From an uncultured Muribaculaceae bacterium (GTDB lineage Bacteria > Bacteroidota > Bacteroidia > Bacteroidales > Muribaculaceae), in the NCBI GenBank assembly GCA_947176745.1, contig CAMWRV010000008.1, positions 1 through 60,130 on the forward strand: 60,130 nt of DNA, written 5' to 3'. The notes beneath the pieces are model-generated. The model was not told where the DNA came from. It did no database searches and worked only from the letters and a program-made list of their open reading frames with translations. Positions 18,223 through 26,629 of this stretch are shown in pieces. The position numbers and the translations under genes were made by a program. Every line of letters begins with the position of its first letter. Within the stretch, counting starts at the first letter, position 1.

Positions 18223-19158
18223 TCAGCGGATTACGATTTTTTCTGACGAACGGCCTGATCTGGCCACATATATGCCTCGGGCCAGATCGTCAAGACCGAT
18301 CACGCTCCCGGCACTCCTTCTGACCAGGCGTCCCGACATGTCGTAGAGTTCTATGCCGGTGCCGCCGCATACGCTTGCCGTATGGCCGCTCACCACGATA
18401 CCGCCGTTGTCTCCCTTGATGTCGGTTATGCCGGAGCCATCTCCGAGATTATAGAAGTAGCATGCGTCGATGGCGAATGAGGTGCCGGCGTCGTTGCCCG
18501 CGAGCCACGACATGAGGTTGCCGGTCCATGAGTCGAGGTGGTTGGGATTGAACGCGGGCCAGAGTTTCCGCAGATCGCCCACGCTGAAGTCAAGTCCCTG
18601 CCAGTCCTCGGTGATCTGACCCATCGAGGGGATGATCACGCCGCTGTCGTTGTAGTTGGAGCCTATGGCGAATTTTCCGGGGGTCGAACCGTTCTCGGGT
18701 TTGTCGAGAAGCACGAACATCACTGACTCGGGTGCCTTTCCGTTGGGGGTCATATAGGCCATGTGGAACCGCGTGTCGTTGTCGATCATCGACAGGTCGA
18801 GGGGCTGTATCACCGCTATGCCCGCTCCCGACCAGCCTGTGCCGAGCACTTCCTGCGAGATGTAGCCTCCTTCGTCCATGTCGACGCGGGGCATTGACTC
18901 GTCGCCTGCCTTGATGCCCGACCAGTAGTAGAGTGGCCGCGGATCGGAGGGTGTCGAGCCGTCGGGACCGATATACATCACGCTCGCCCCTTTGGCCTCG
19001 AATTGTGCGACGGCCCTGTCGGAAAGAACTATGTAGGCGACTTGTTTCACGTTTTTCTCGATGATCGGTGCGTTCGACGGATCACACTGGTAGTCCTGGG
19101 CGCCGGCGGCAGCCACGCTTGTCAGGGCTGCTACCGCGATAATGGTAGATTTTTTCAT
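18223..19158 (-). CDS. Secreted protein of unknown function with sorting-like tail
   Basis: I do not recognise a named domain in this 311-residue protein. It has a signal peptide (MKKSTIIAVAALTSVAAAGAQ) without lipobox Cys. Beta-rich segments follow (QVAYIVLSDRAVAQFEAKG, MYIGPDGSTPSDPRPLYYWSG, HMAYMTPNGKAPESVMFVLL, IDACYFYNLGDG), consistent with a lectin-like sandwich. The C-terminus is a T9SS-like tail (IELYDMSGRLVRR...GIYVARSG...KIVIR). It is the first gene of the GH128/discoidin operon, behind a near-perfect promoter (19319-19349) and a repeat-rich leader. Position suggests an extracellular glucan-binding protein (inference). Confidence 0.75.
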   Translation of the reverse strand: MKKSTIIAVAALTSVAAAGAQDYQCDPSNAPIIEKNVKQVAYIVLSDRAVAQFEAKGASVMYIGPDGSTPSDPRPLYYWSGIKAGDESMPRVDMDEGGYISQEVLGTGWSGAGIAVIQPLDLSMIDNDTRFHMAYMTPNGKAPESVMFVLLDKPENGSTPGKFAIGSNYNDSGVIIPSMGQITEDWQGLDFSVGDLRKLWPAFNPNHLDSWTGNLMSWLAGNDAGTSFAIDACYFYNLGDGSGITDIKGDNGGIVVSGHTASVCGGTGIELYDMSGRLVRRSAGSVIGLDDLARGIYVARSGRSSEKIVIR

Positions 19159-19211
19159 TTTGTTTTGGCTTTATGTTGTTATTGTATCTGGTTATGCTGA
19201 TCTTTCCTTTC

Positions 19212-19260
19212 GGTTCATGAGTATGTAGGTTCATGAGTCTTTCCGCGCCGGTTCATGAGT
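19212..19260. repeat. Three copies of GGTTCATGAGT in the operon leader
   Basis: Identical 11-mers at 19212-19222, 19228-19238 and 19250-19260 lie between the predicted transcription start (about 19313) and the start codon at 19158. The core TCATGA is palindromic. They are candidate protein-binding or RNA elements. Confidence 0.85.
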
Positions 19261-19289
19261 CTGTGTCTGGCTTCCGGCCGTTCGGAACG

Positions 19290-19313
19290 CGCATCGGTTT
19301 CCGCATCGGTTTC
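19290..19313. repeat. Tandem 12-bp repeat CGCATCGGTTTC x2
   Basis: Copies at 19290-19301 and 19302-19313 sit immediately downstream of the -7 box of the minus-strand promoter, covering the predicted transcription start. Confidence 0.85.
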
Positions 19314-19318
19314 GGCGG

Positions 19319-19349
19319 CAAAATTAGCGGCGTTTGCCCCCTATTCAAA
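19319..19349 (-). promoter_or_regulatory. Promoter of the GH128/discoidin operon
   Basis: Minus-strand -33 TTTG (19346-19349), 19-bp spacer and -7 TAATTTTG (19319-19326), a full consensus match. Predicted start near 19313, giving a leader of about 155 nt. Confidence 0.8.
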
Positions 19350-19410
19350 GATTTTTACCCCTATTCGGACTCTACATCATGAAAAATACGACTCTACAAC
19401 CGCCCTACAT
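19338..19410. promoter_or_regulatory. Candidate operator cluster: CCCCTATTC pair and phased CTACA boxes
   Basis: CCCCTATTC occurs at 19338-19346 and 19358-19366, exactly 20 bp apart and overlapping the -33 region. CTACA(T/A) occurs at 19372, 19394 and 19405, that is 22 and 11 bp apart, with a fourth copy at 19483 beside the divergent regulator gene. Spacing in helical turns and the position upstream of a minus-strand promoter fit binding by the adjacent LuxR-type regulator (inference). Confidence 0.45.
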
Positions 19411-19534
19411 TAAATTTTTATATATTTGATTGTCATACGTTTAACCGATTTTATGTTTTATAACATAAATGTTTATAATGCCCTACATCACAATTTTTAG
19501 CATCTTTGCCGGCAAATCGATTTTCCTGACTTTC

Positions 19535-22453
19535 ATGAAGACTCTTTATCATCTGGCGATGCGGATCATCCTGCTTGCCCTCCTGTCGCTTGTGCGGTCT
19601 GAATCGGAGGCTGCCGGCTTTGTGCCTGTCCGCAATTTCGAGCGCGACGCCTATGGCGGCGGCCCGCAGAACTGGTGTGCGACTCACGATTCGTTCGGCA
19701 GGCTGCTTGTCGGCAACCGCGACGGAATGCTTATGTTCGACGGCACGAGATGGGATAAGTTCTATCTCTCGAATTACACTGCCGTGCGCTCTCTGCTTTA
19801 TGACCCGGGGTCGGGGCGGATTTATGCCGGCGGATCAGAGGTTTTCGGATTTTTCAGTCCTGACCCGGCCTCGGGCAGACTGAAATTTCACTCCCTCACT
19901 CCGATGCTCGGGAAAAACGCGCCGGCATTCTCTGAAATATGGAATATTTTCAGGTCAGGTGATTCGATATGGTTTCAGGGCGATTATTTCCTGTTCAGAT
20001 TCGACGGCGCCGGTGTTGCCGCGCTGCCGGCGGGTGGACGCGTGTCCCGCTCCGCGATTGTCAATGGCCGCATCATGCTCGGCATGGACGACGGACGCAT
20101 TCTTTATTATGACGGCTCTGACTTTGTCCCTTTCCGCGGCACGGAGGGGAATGCCGGTAGAAAGGTGACGGCCATTCTGCCCGGTTATGGAAATGACAGG
20201 TTTGTCGTGGCTACTTCGGTCGACGGTCTTTTCGGCTATGACGGCGAGAAGCTCTATGCCAAGGAGTCGCCGGTCAATACTTATCTTAAGGAAAACCAGG
20301 TGTTCTGCGCGACTGAGCGGAATCGCGCTTATGTATTCGGCACTGTCAACGGCGGCGCGGTCACTCTCGACATTTCTTCGGGCACCACACGATATGTCAA
20401 CAAGGAGGGGGGACTGCGCAACAACACCGTGCTCGGAGTCTCTGTCGATCAGGCGGGCAATCTGTGGCTTTGCCTCGACAACGGTCTGGCTTATGCCCGC
20501 CTCAATTCGCCGCTGACCACTCTGGTCGGCCCGGCCGACGATATCGGAGCCGGCTACGCCGCCTTGCGCTCCGGACCGAATCTTTATCTCGGAACCAACC
20601 GCGGGCTCTATGCCACTCCTTATCCGTTCCCCTCCTCACCCTCCGGCCTGAGGCTGACCAAGCTTCTTCAGGGGCAGACCTGGTCTCTGTCTCTGAGCGG
20701 ACACGGGGTCTTCGCTGCCATGGACGGCGGCCTTTTTCACGACAGCGGATCGGGATTCCGCAGGGTCGGCGCCATCAGGGGGGCTTATAAGGCTGTAGCG
20801 GTGCCCGGAGCCGACGGATACGCGCTCGCTTCGACCTACGACAGATTTCATCTTCTGCGCCACAACGGAACGGAATGGACCGATCTCGGCCCCGTCTCCG
20901 GATATGACGACATCGGGGGTGATTTCAGATTCGACATGCAGGGGCTGGTCTGGCTCCCCCACTTCCGGAAGGGCATATACAGAATGAAAATCAATATCGC
21001 CGACATGAAGTTTGACGAGGTCAGGCTGATCTCCGACGCCGACGGTCTCGCCGACACTCACAACAATTCGGTGGAGATCATAGGAGGTCAGGCTGTCTTC
21101 TCGGTCGAGGGGGGCTTCTGTTTCTTCAATCCATCTTCCAACCGCGTCATGCCCCACCGGCTCAATAAGGTTCTCGGCGACAAAGGGAGACACCAGCTCT
21201 TCTCGATGCCCGACAACACGGTCATGATGGTCGGCGACAGGGGAATCGAATTCATCGGCCGCGACTCTGACGGCATCGACTCCGGTGCTTTCCGGGTGCT
21301 GTCGGCCTCTCCGGTCGATGTGGGCGACATGATAATTCCGGGGTATCTCAACGTATGTTTCATCAGTGACCGCGAGATCGTGGTGTCGAATCAGGAGGGT
21401 TTCTGGCTTCTTGACAGGGGGAGCGCCCGCAACGGCGGCAGTTTCCCGTCTCCGTTTGTAAGCGCAGTCAGGGCAGGGGGCGACTCTCTTGTTTTTTCAG
21501 CCCCGCCGGCGGTGAAGGCTGACCGCGCCCCGGTGCTCTCTCTGACCCACGATCTGAATTCGCTGAGGTTCGATTTCGGCTTCACCGGCTTCGAATCGAC
21601 GCAGGGTGTCGAGTTCAGCTCCTTTCTCGAGAATTACGACGACGGGTGGTCTCCTTTCTCTGACGCGGCGTCGCGCGAATACACCCGTCTCTCTCACGGC
21701 ACATACGTCTTCCGCCTCAGAGCCCGCGACAGGTCTTCGGGCAGGATCTCCGAGACAAGCATGACGGTGCGCATCTCTCCCCCCTGGTACAGGTCGCCTG
21801 TCGCCCACGCTCTCTATCTCGTCGTTTGTATCGCCGCGGCGGTCTCTCTTTTCTGTATGGTCAGGCTGCTGATAAGACGCGCGCAGACCAGAATCGAGGC
21901 GCGCAAGGAGAAGGAGCTTGAGGAGCTCCGTCTCAAAAGCAGCCGCGAGGCGCTGCGCAAGGACTACGAGATCGCGTCGCTGAAGTCGCGCCAGCTCGAA
22001 CACGACATAAGGCACAAAAGCAGCGAGCTGAGCACCACCACCATGAACCTCATACGCAAGAACGAGATCCTGACCGACATTTCCGGACGCGTGGCCCGCA
22101 TCGAGAAGATGATGGCCGACGAGAATGTCTCTCCGGTACTCCGCAAGAACATGGCTCACATCCGCTCCGCGATCCACGCCAACATCAGTCATGACGACGA
22201 CTGGAAATCATTCACACGCAATTTCGACGTGGTCTATTCGAATTATACGCGCCGGCTCATGGAGAAGCACCCCAATCTGACCGAAGCCGACCAGAGGCTC
22301 TGCTGCTATCTGCGCATGCGCCTGTCGAGCAAGGAGATCGCCCCGCTCGTCAATATCTCCTACAAATCGGTCGAGATGGCGCGCTACCGTCTGCGCAAGA
22401 AAATGGCTCTCCCGTCCGATGTCACGCTGACCGACTATCTGCTCGCTCTCTGA
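19535..22453 (+). CDS. Membrane-bound sensor-regulator: beta-propeller, Y_Y_Y domain, LuxR-type HTH
   Basis: The ATG at 19535 gives 972 residues with an N-terminal hydrophobic signal (MKTLYHLAMRIILLALLSLV); a 22-residue longer start exists at 19469. Residues about 30-660 contain repeated propeller blades (TRWDKFYLSNYTAVRSLLYD, NNTVLGVSVDQAGNLWLCLDNGL), then a Y_Y_Y-type Ig domain (LRFDFGFTGFES...YTRLSHGTYVFRLRARD). A transmembrane helix follows near residue 770 (ALYLVVCIAAAVSLFCMVRLL), then a coiled coil (RKEKELEELRLKSSREALRKDY). The C-terminal HTH reads RLSSKEIAPLVNISYKSVEMARYRLRKK when split in two. No histidine-kinase or receiver domain is present, so it is a one-component transmembrane regulator rather than a hybrid two-component system. 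Its place between the two minus-strand operons suggests it controls them. Confidence 0.88.
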   Translation: MKTLYHLAMRIILLALLSLVRSESEAAGFVPVRNFERDAYGGGPQNWCATHDSFGRLLVGNRDGMLMFDGTRWDKFYLSNYTAVRSLLYDPGSGRIYAGGSEVFGFFSPDPASGRLKFHSLTPMLGKNAPAFSEIWNIFRSGDSIWFQGDYFLFRFDGAGVAALPAGGRVSRSAIVNGRIMLGMDDGRILYYDGSDFVPFRGTEGNAGRKVTAILPGYGNDRFVVATSVDGLFGYDGEKLYAKESPVNTYLKENQVFCATERNRAYVFGTVNGGAVTLDISSGTTRYVNKEGGLRNNTVLGVSVDQAGNLWLCLDNGLAYARLNSPLTTLVGPADDIGAGYAALRSGPNLYLGTNRGLYATPYPFPSSPSGLRLTKLLQGQTWSLSLSGHGVFAAMDGGLFHDSGSGFRRVGAIRGAYKAVAVPGADGYALASTYDRFHLLRHNGTEWTDLGPVSGYDDIGGDFRFDMQGLVWLPHFRKGIYRMKINIADMKFDEVRLISDADGLADTHNNSVEIIGGQAVFSVEGGFCFFNPSSNRVMPHRLNKVLGDKGRHQLFSMPDNTVMMVGDRGIEFIGRDSDGIDSGAFRVLSASPVDVGDMIIPGYLNVCFISDREIVVSNQEGFWLLDRGSARNGGSFPSPFVSAVRAGGDSLVFSAPPAVKADRAPVLSLTHDLNSLRFDFGFTGFESTQGVEFSSFLENYDDGWSPFSDAASREYTRLSHGTYVFRLRARDRSSGRISETSMTVRISPPWYRSPVAHALYLVVCIAAAVSLFCMVRLLIRRAQTRIEARKEKELEELRLKSSREALRKDYEIASLKSRQLEHDIRHKSSELSTTTMNLIRKNEILTDISGRVARIEKMMADENVSPVLRKNMAHIRSAIHANISHDDDWKSFTRNFDVVYSNYTRRLMEKHPNLTEADQRLCCYLRMRLSSKEIAPLVNISYKSVEMARYRLRKKMALPSDVTLTDYLLAL

Positions 22454-22498
22454 TGTCTCTGCTCCCGCCCCGACAGGCGGACCGCCGCCGCGGCACGC

Positions 22499-22533
22499 AA
22501 AAAAAAGCCTCCGGCGCACGCTGCGCCGGAGGC
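22499..22533 (-). terminator. Intrinsic terminator of the SusCD/GH87 unit
   Basis: A perfect 12-bp GC-rich stem (22507-22518 with 22522-22533, 3-nt loop) is followed on the minus strand by eight U residues (plus-strand A run 22499-22506). It lies 24 nt beyond the GH87 stop, between convergent genes. Confidence 0.9.
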
Positions 22534-22557
22534 CTCCGCTGACTGGTTCTCACCGGA

Positions 22558-25500
22558 TCATCTCACTACGGTCTTTTTGCCGTTGCGGATGTATATGCCG
22601 GGCATCGACGGACGCTCCACTCGTATGCCCTGAAGGGTATACCAGATGTCGTCGGCCTTATCGCTTTCCATATCTTCCACGCAATCCACTCCGGTCTCGA
22701 TGTTGTCGGCGCCGGTCGGGGCCTCGTGCATCTCGACGGCCTGGGGTGCGGAGGTGATCTCTACGGGGAGACTGTCGATGATGGTCGCGCCAGCACGGCT
22801 CTGAAGACCCATCTCGTTCTGGTCGTCGAGCATCACACGGAAGTTGGTTGTGCCCTCGGCCGCTGTCCATATGCCGCTGCCGTATGTGCCGCCGCAGGTG
22901 GTCAGCACCGCTGTCTGGCCGGGTGCGACGCTCGTATAGTGGTTGTCGCACCAGAATTTCGGGTCGTACGACGGGAGTGTCTCGAACAGAAGTCCGTGCT
23001 TGATGGCGGGTGTGGCCTCGGTGCCGTTGTTGTAGACCTCGGCCGAGAATGTCACGCCGTCGCCGGGACGTATGCCCTCGCCGTCGCGTCCGGGTTTGCC
23101 CCAGAAGATCCTGCGGATCACGAGCGAGCGGCCCTGCACCTGTGCCTCGCTGAAGCCGGTCACGTATTCCGATGCCGGCTCGATGAAGCCTCCGTCGCCG
23201 AGTGCGTTGAAGGTGCGTTCGCGCGTATTGTTTTCGTAACTGAGCTCACCGCTCACGTTGGTAATGACGGCCTTGACCGTGTGGGCGCCGGGAGTGGCTG
23301 TGTAGGTTCCTCCGATGCTGAGAGTGCATTCGCCGTGGGGCTCGATGCCGTCGGAATATGTCGCGCTCCCTTTCGACTGGCCGTCGATATAGTAGGTCAC
23401 GCGCAGTATCTTGCCGACGGGGAAGCCTACGGTCGACTCGTTCTTGACGATGACGCTGAAGCTGCCGATCTCGTCGCCTGCGTTGATCTCCTTGTTACCG
23501 GGGGTCCAGTTAACTCCCGATGCCACGAGGTCGAAGCCGGTCACGGGGTCGTCGCCTCCTCCGGACTCGCCGTCTTCATAGTCGTGGTAGCCTCCGGTCA
23601 GAAGGTTGTCGGCCTTGTCAGGGTTGTCGTTGTAGACAGGGCGTTCTGTGGGATATTCGAAGAATGCCGAGAGTGAATTGTTGTCGGCGTTGTTGTCGCC
23701 ATACGCGTCGGGATTGTCCATGCGGCACCAGAGATCTACGGTCTCCGCTTTCACGGTGTAGGTGCAGTCTTCGTTCCAGCCTCCCGTGGCGAAGTTACCG
23801 CCGCCTGTGGGTGTCACGTCGATCCATTCGCCCGGGTTGATCTTATGGTATGAGTCGTCCCAGAGCATTCCGGTCATGTATTCGGGGGTGCCTCCGAGCG
23901 CCCAGAGCACTCCTTTGCCTGAACCGAGCTCGATCGCCTCGGAGCCGTAGTTGGCCACGATGGCGTGTGGCATGAGGCGGTCGCCGGTTCTGATCTCGTC
24001 CTGATCGCCGGTGAGATTCTCGAAGTACACCTTGACTACGCCAATGTCTTTGCCGGCGTGGGTGATGATCTCGATCTCGGGCTCTTCGCCTTCGGGAAGT
24101 TCCATGACGTTGACGTTCTTCACACGCAGGTTGTCGCTGCGGTCGGTCTCATATTCCATGCGTCCTGTCGGGTCGATCTCGGCCTTGAATGTGTGCTGTC
24201 CTTTTGTGGCTGTCCAGGGTGTGGTGAACTCGATGATGCGGTAGCTGCCGGGAGCGAAGCCCTCCTTGTCGGCGAGGGTATAGACGGTCTTGTCGTCGAT
24301 GGTGAACTGCAGGTTGACGCGTGTGTCGGCAGGTATCTCTTCCTCGCCTTTGTAATCCACGCGCACGCGGAATGTCACCTGGTCTCCCTCATACATCGAG
24401 TGCTTGTCCTTGTCGGTGATCCAGTCGATGCCGGTCAGTGTGAAGTTGTAGTTCCTGAGACGTTCGAAGATATTGTCGGGTATCTCGATTCCTTTGGGTG
24501 TCGGATATGGAGGGATATAGGTACACCATTTTTCGGAATCCTCCTCGATCCAGCTCCAGCATGCCGCGCCGGGATCGGTGTCCCACCAGGGCCACGTGCT
24601 GTACTGGTTGAGATCCTGTCCGACAGTCGGCAGGGGCACTGATCCTTTCACGACTTTCATGTTGCGGAGGGTGAAAGTGGCACCGGCCACGTTGCCCAGA
24701 CCGGCCGAGTGCGCGCTTGCGCTGTAGTGCTGCTCGCCGCCGCTGATGCCTGCGCCGTTCACATAGAGCCCGTCGATCACCACGTCGGAGTTGTTGCCCT
24801 TGATGCGGAGTGCCTCGGCCGGACAGTTGTAGAGGTAGTTGTTGAGCACATTGGCCTTGTTGCCGCCCTCGAAGTCGATCGCGCCGTAGTCGCGTCCCCA
24901 GCTCTCCCAGAGTGTGCCGCAGCGGACGAGTATGTTCTCCTCTATGGTCACGTCGTCGACGGTGCCGCGCGAGAAGATGTCGTTGGCGTGGATGCCCGAG
25001 GCCATGAACGTGTCGGCTATGTAGTTGTTGTGGGCGTGCTGGTTGGTTCCGCCGTAGATGGCTATCGCGCCGGCGCGCCAGATGAAGTCGATCGTGTTGT
25101 AGCAGAATGTGTTGCCGCTCTGCGAGCCGAGCGCGGGGTCATCCCAGCAGGCGAGTCCGTCGTCACCGTTGTTGCGCACCGAGCAGTTGAACACGGCTGA
25201 GTTCGAGGTGCCGCGGCAGAAGTTGACTCCGTCGGCGAAGTTGTCGCGGATGCGGCAGTTCACCACGCGCACGCGGCTCTTCTTGTTGGCATTGTTGTAG
25301 TCGCCGAACCAGAGGCCGCACTCGAAGTGCTGCTCCCACACGTCGTGGATCACCGAACCGTCGCACCAGAGGTCCATGAAGCATTTGTAGACGGCGTTCT
25401 CGCCCAGACGGTCCGACAGGTTGGAGTTGATATACATGTGGCACCACTCGATGTTGTCCATGTCGCTCTTGCCGCCGGTGTTGCTCGGGTTGCCGCCCGA

Positions 25501-26442
25501 GATGCCGCCGCCGAACTGCTCCCAGCCGGTAAACTGGATGTTGGTGTGCCATATGCCGGCTCCCATCACCTTGACGTTCTTTCCGCTCAGCGAGAGTATG
25601 CCGTGGCCTCCCGATGTCTGGCAGCCCATATACCATGTACCCTTGGGTATGAACATGATGCCTCCGACGGCACTCGCCGCGTTGAAGGCTTTCTCAAAGG
25701 CAGAGCGGTTGTCGAAGTCGGGCATGTCGGCTTTGGCACCGTAGGCGGTCACATCGAAGATCTGGCGTCCGTTGGCGCCGTCGCTCGGGTCGAGTTCCTC
25801 GGGCACGACCTCAAGCTCAAGGAAGTCGACTCCGACTTCTTCTCCCCTCGTGCATTTCACGGAGATGGTGTCGCCGGGACGCACCATCTTGCTGAGCTGC
25901 ACGTGACGCTCGTCGAAACAGAATGCAGGCGCGCCGCCGGAATTCTGCGACGGAGAACCCGAGCCATAGCTGAAGTACTGATACATGTGGTATGAGCTGA
26001 TGCCCATTTCGCCGGCTTTCTCGCCGTTGACATAGATCTCGAGATTACCCTCGGCCTCGGCGTAGCCTCCTTTGTTGCCGGTCTTCCCTTCGTGGCTGTC
26101 TTTTATGGTGTAGCGTATTGTCACGCCGTCGCCCTCGCTGGTGGCTTTCCACGCCACGCTTCCTCCCACTGGCAGACTCACGTATGCCTGGCTGGAGGCG
26201 GATGTGGCTTTGTTGAACGCGTCCCAGTCGGGCGACGTCTTCAGGACGGCGCCTCCTGCCAGCTCCGCCTCGCCGGCGGCGTTGCAGTCGTAACGCGTGT
26301 AAGGCATAATCGCTCCGTATGACGTGAGCGCCGGCTGGACTTCCGGCACAGGCCATGAGTCGGCCACTGACGCGCTCGCGGCAGTCGACAGACCCAGCAC
26401 GGCCATCATCGCCACTGGAACTGATCTGAAAAGTTTTGACAT
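22558..26442 (-). CDS. GH87-like alpha-1,3-glucanase / mycodextranase, multidomain with CARDB repeats
   Basis: A 1294-residue exported enzyme. The ATG at 26442 (MSKLFRSVPVAMMAVLGLSTAASA) is preferred to an in-frame TTG 24 nt upstream. A CBM35-like sandwich (about 45-215) precedes a right-handed beta-helix (about 225-600). The helix holds ADGVNF and RNNGDDG, giving Asp404, Asp427 and Asp428. This D-x22-D-D spacing equals the catalytic triad I recall for characterised GH87 alpha-1,3-glucanases. Four CARDB-like Ig domains follow (for example FTLTGIDWITDKDKHSMYEG; FDLVASGVNWTPGNKEINAG), then a short tail (WYTLQGIRVERPSMPGIYI). Last in the susCD unit, ahead of a strong terminator. It probably cuts alpha-1,3-glucan at or outside the cell. 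A generic pectate-lyase-fold annotation is the main alternative. Confidence 0.78.
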   Translation of the reverse strand: MSKLFRSVPVAMMAVLGLSTAASASVADSWPVPEVQPALTSYGAIMPYTRYDCNAAGEAELAGGAVLKTSPDWDAFNKATSASSQAYVSLPVGGSVAWKATSEGDGVTIRYTIKDSHEGKTGNKGGYAEAEGNLEIYVNGEKAGEMGISSYHMYQYFSYGSGSPSQNSGGAPAFCFDERHVQLSKMVRPGDTISVKCTRGEEVGVDFLELEVVPEELDPSDGANGRQIFDVTAYGAKADMPDFDNRSAFEKAFNAASAVGGIMFIPKGTWYMGCQTSGGHGILSLSGKNVKVMGAGIWHTNIQFTGWEQFGGGISGGNPSNTGGKSDMDNIEWCHMYINSNLSDRLGENAVYKCFMDLWCDGSVIHDVWEQHFECGLWFGDYNNANKKSRVRVVNCRIRDNFADGVNFCRGTSNSAVFNCSVRNNGDDGLACWDDPALGSQSGNTFCYNTIDFIWRAGAIAIYGGTNQHAHNNYIADTFMASGIHANDIFSRGTVDDVTIEENILVRCGTLWESWGRDYGAIDFEGGNKANVLNNYLYNCPAEALRIKGNNSDVVIDGLYVNGAGISGGEQHYSASAHSAGLGNVAGATFTLRNMKVVKGSVPLPTVGQDLNQYSTWPWWDTDPGAACWSWIEEDSEKWCTYIPPYPTPKGIEIPDNIFERLRNYNFTLTGIDWITDKDKHSMYEGDQVTFRVRVDYKGEEEIPADTRVNLQFTIDDKTVYTLADKEGFAPGSYRIIEFTTPWTATKGQHTFKAEIDPTGRMEYETDRSDNLRVKNVNVMELPEGEEPEIEIITHAGKDIGVVKVYFENLTGDQDEIRTGDRLMPHAIVANYGSEAIELGSGKGVLWALGGTPEYMTGMLWDDSYHKINPGEWIDVTPTGGGNFATGGWNEDCTYTVKAETVDLWCRMDNPDAYGDNNADNNSLSAFFEYPTERPVYNDNPDKADNLLTGGYHDYEDGESGGGDDPVTGFDLVASGVNWTPGNKEINAGDEIGSFSVIVKNESTVGFPVGKILRVTYYIDGQSKGSATYSDGIEPHGECTLSIGGTYTATPGAHTVKAVITNVSGELSYENNTRERTFNALGDGGFIEPASEYVTGFSEAQVQGRSLVIRRIFWGKPGRDGEGIRPGDGVTFSAEVYNNGTEATPAIKHGLLFETLPSYDPKFWCDNHYTSVAPGQTAVLTTCGGTYGSGIWTAAEGTTNFRVMLDDQNEMGLQSRAGATIIDSLPVEITSAPQAVEMHEAPTGADNIETGVDCVEDMESDKADDIWYTLQGIRVERPSMPGIYIRNGKKTVVR

Positions 26443-26548
26443 TGTCGATAATTTAAGGTTAAACAATATAGATTGGTTGTATTTCGGGTCGAAAGGATGA
26501 AACCGGGTGCGGCTTCTCTGTGTTGACGGAGCTCATCCGCCGGTTGGT

Positions 26549-26614
26549 TTGCGGAGCGGCCGCAAGGCCGGTCCGCAATTGGACGGGATGCCCGGAGCCC
26601 TCTCCCGGCATCCC
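26549..26614. terminator. Two tandem hairpins between the SusE/F-like gene and the GH87 gene
   Basis: Hairpin 1: arms 26549-26561 and 26566-26578 with a 4-nt loop and one mismatch. Hairpin 2: arms starting GGGATGCC at 26585 and ending GGCATCCC at 26614. Neither has a U-run. They fill most of the 187-nt gap and may attenuate or stabilise segments of the polycistronic mRNA (inference). Confidence 0.5.
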
Positions 26615-26629
26615 TTGCGTATCGCTGGC

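Noticed and set aside
19535..22453. Hybrid two-component (HTCS) sensor kinase
   Set aside because: Propeller and Y_Y_Y domains are present, but no HisKA, HATPase or receiver segment fits between the TM helix and the HTH.
22558..26442. Generic pectate lyase or GH55 assignment for the beta-helix enzyme
   Set aside because: The D-x22-D-D triad with ADG-N and RNNGDD contexts, shared with the second enzyme, fits GH87 better; GH55 has two tandem helices with other motifs.
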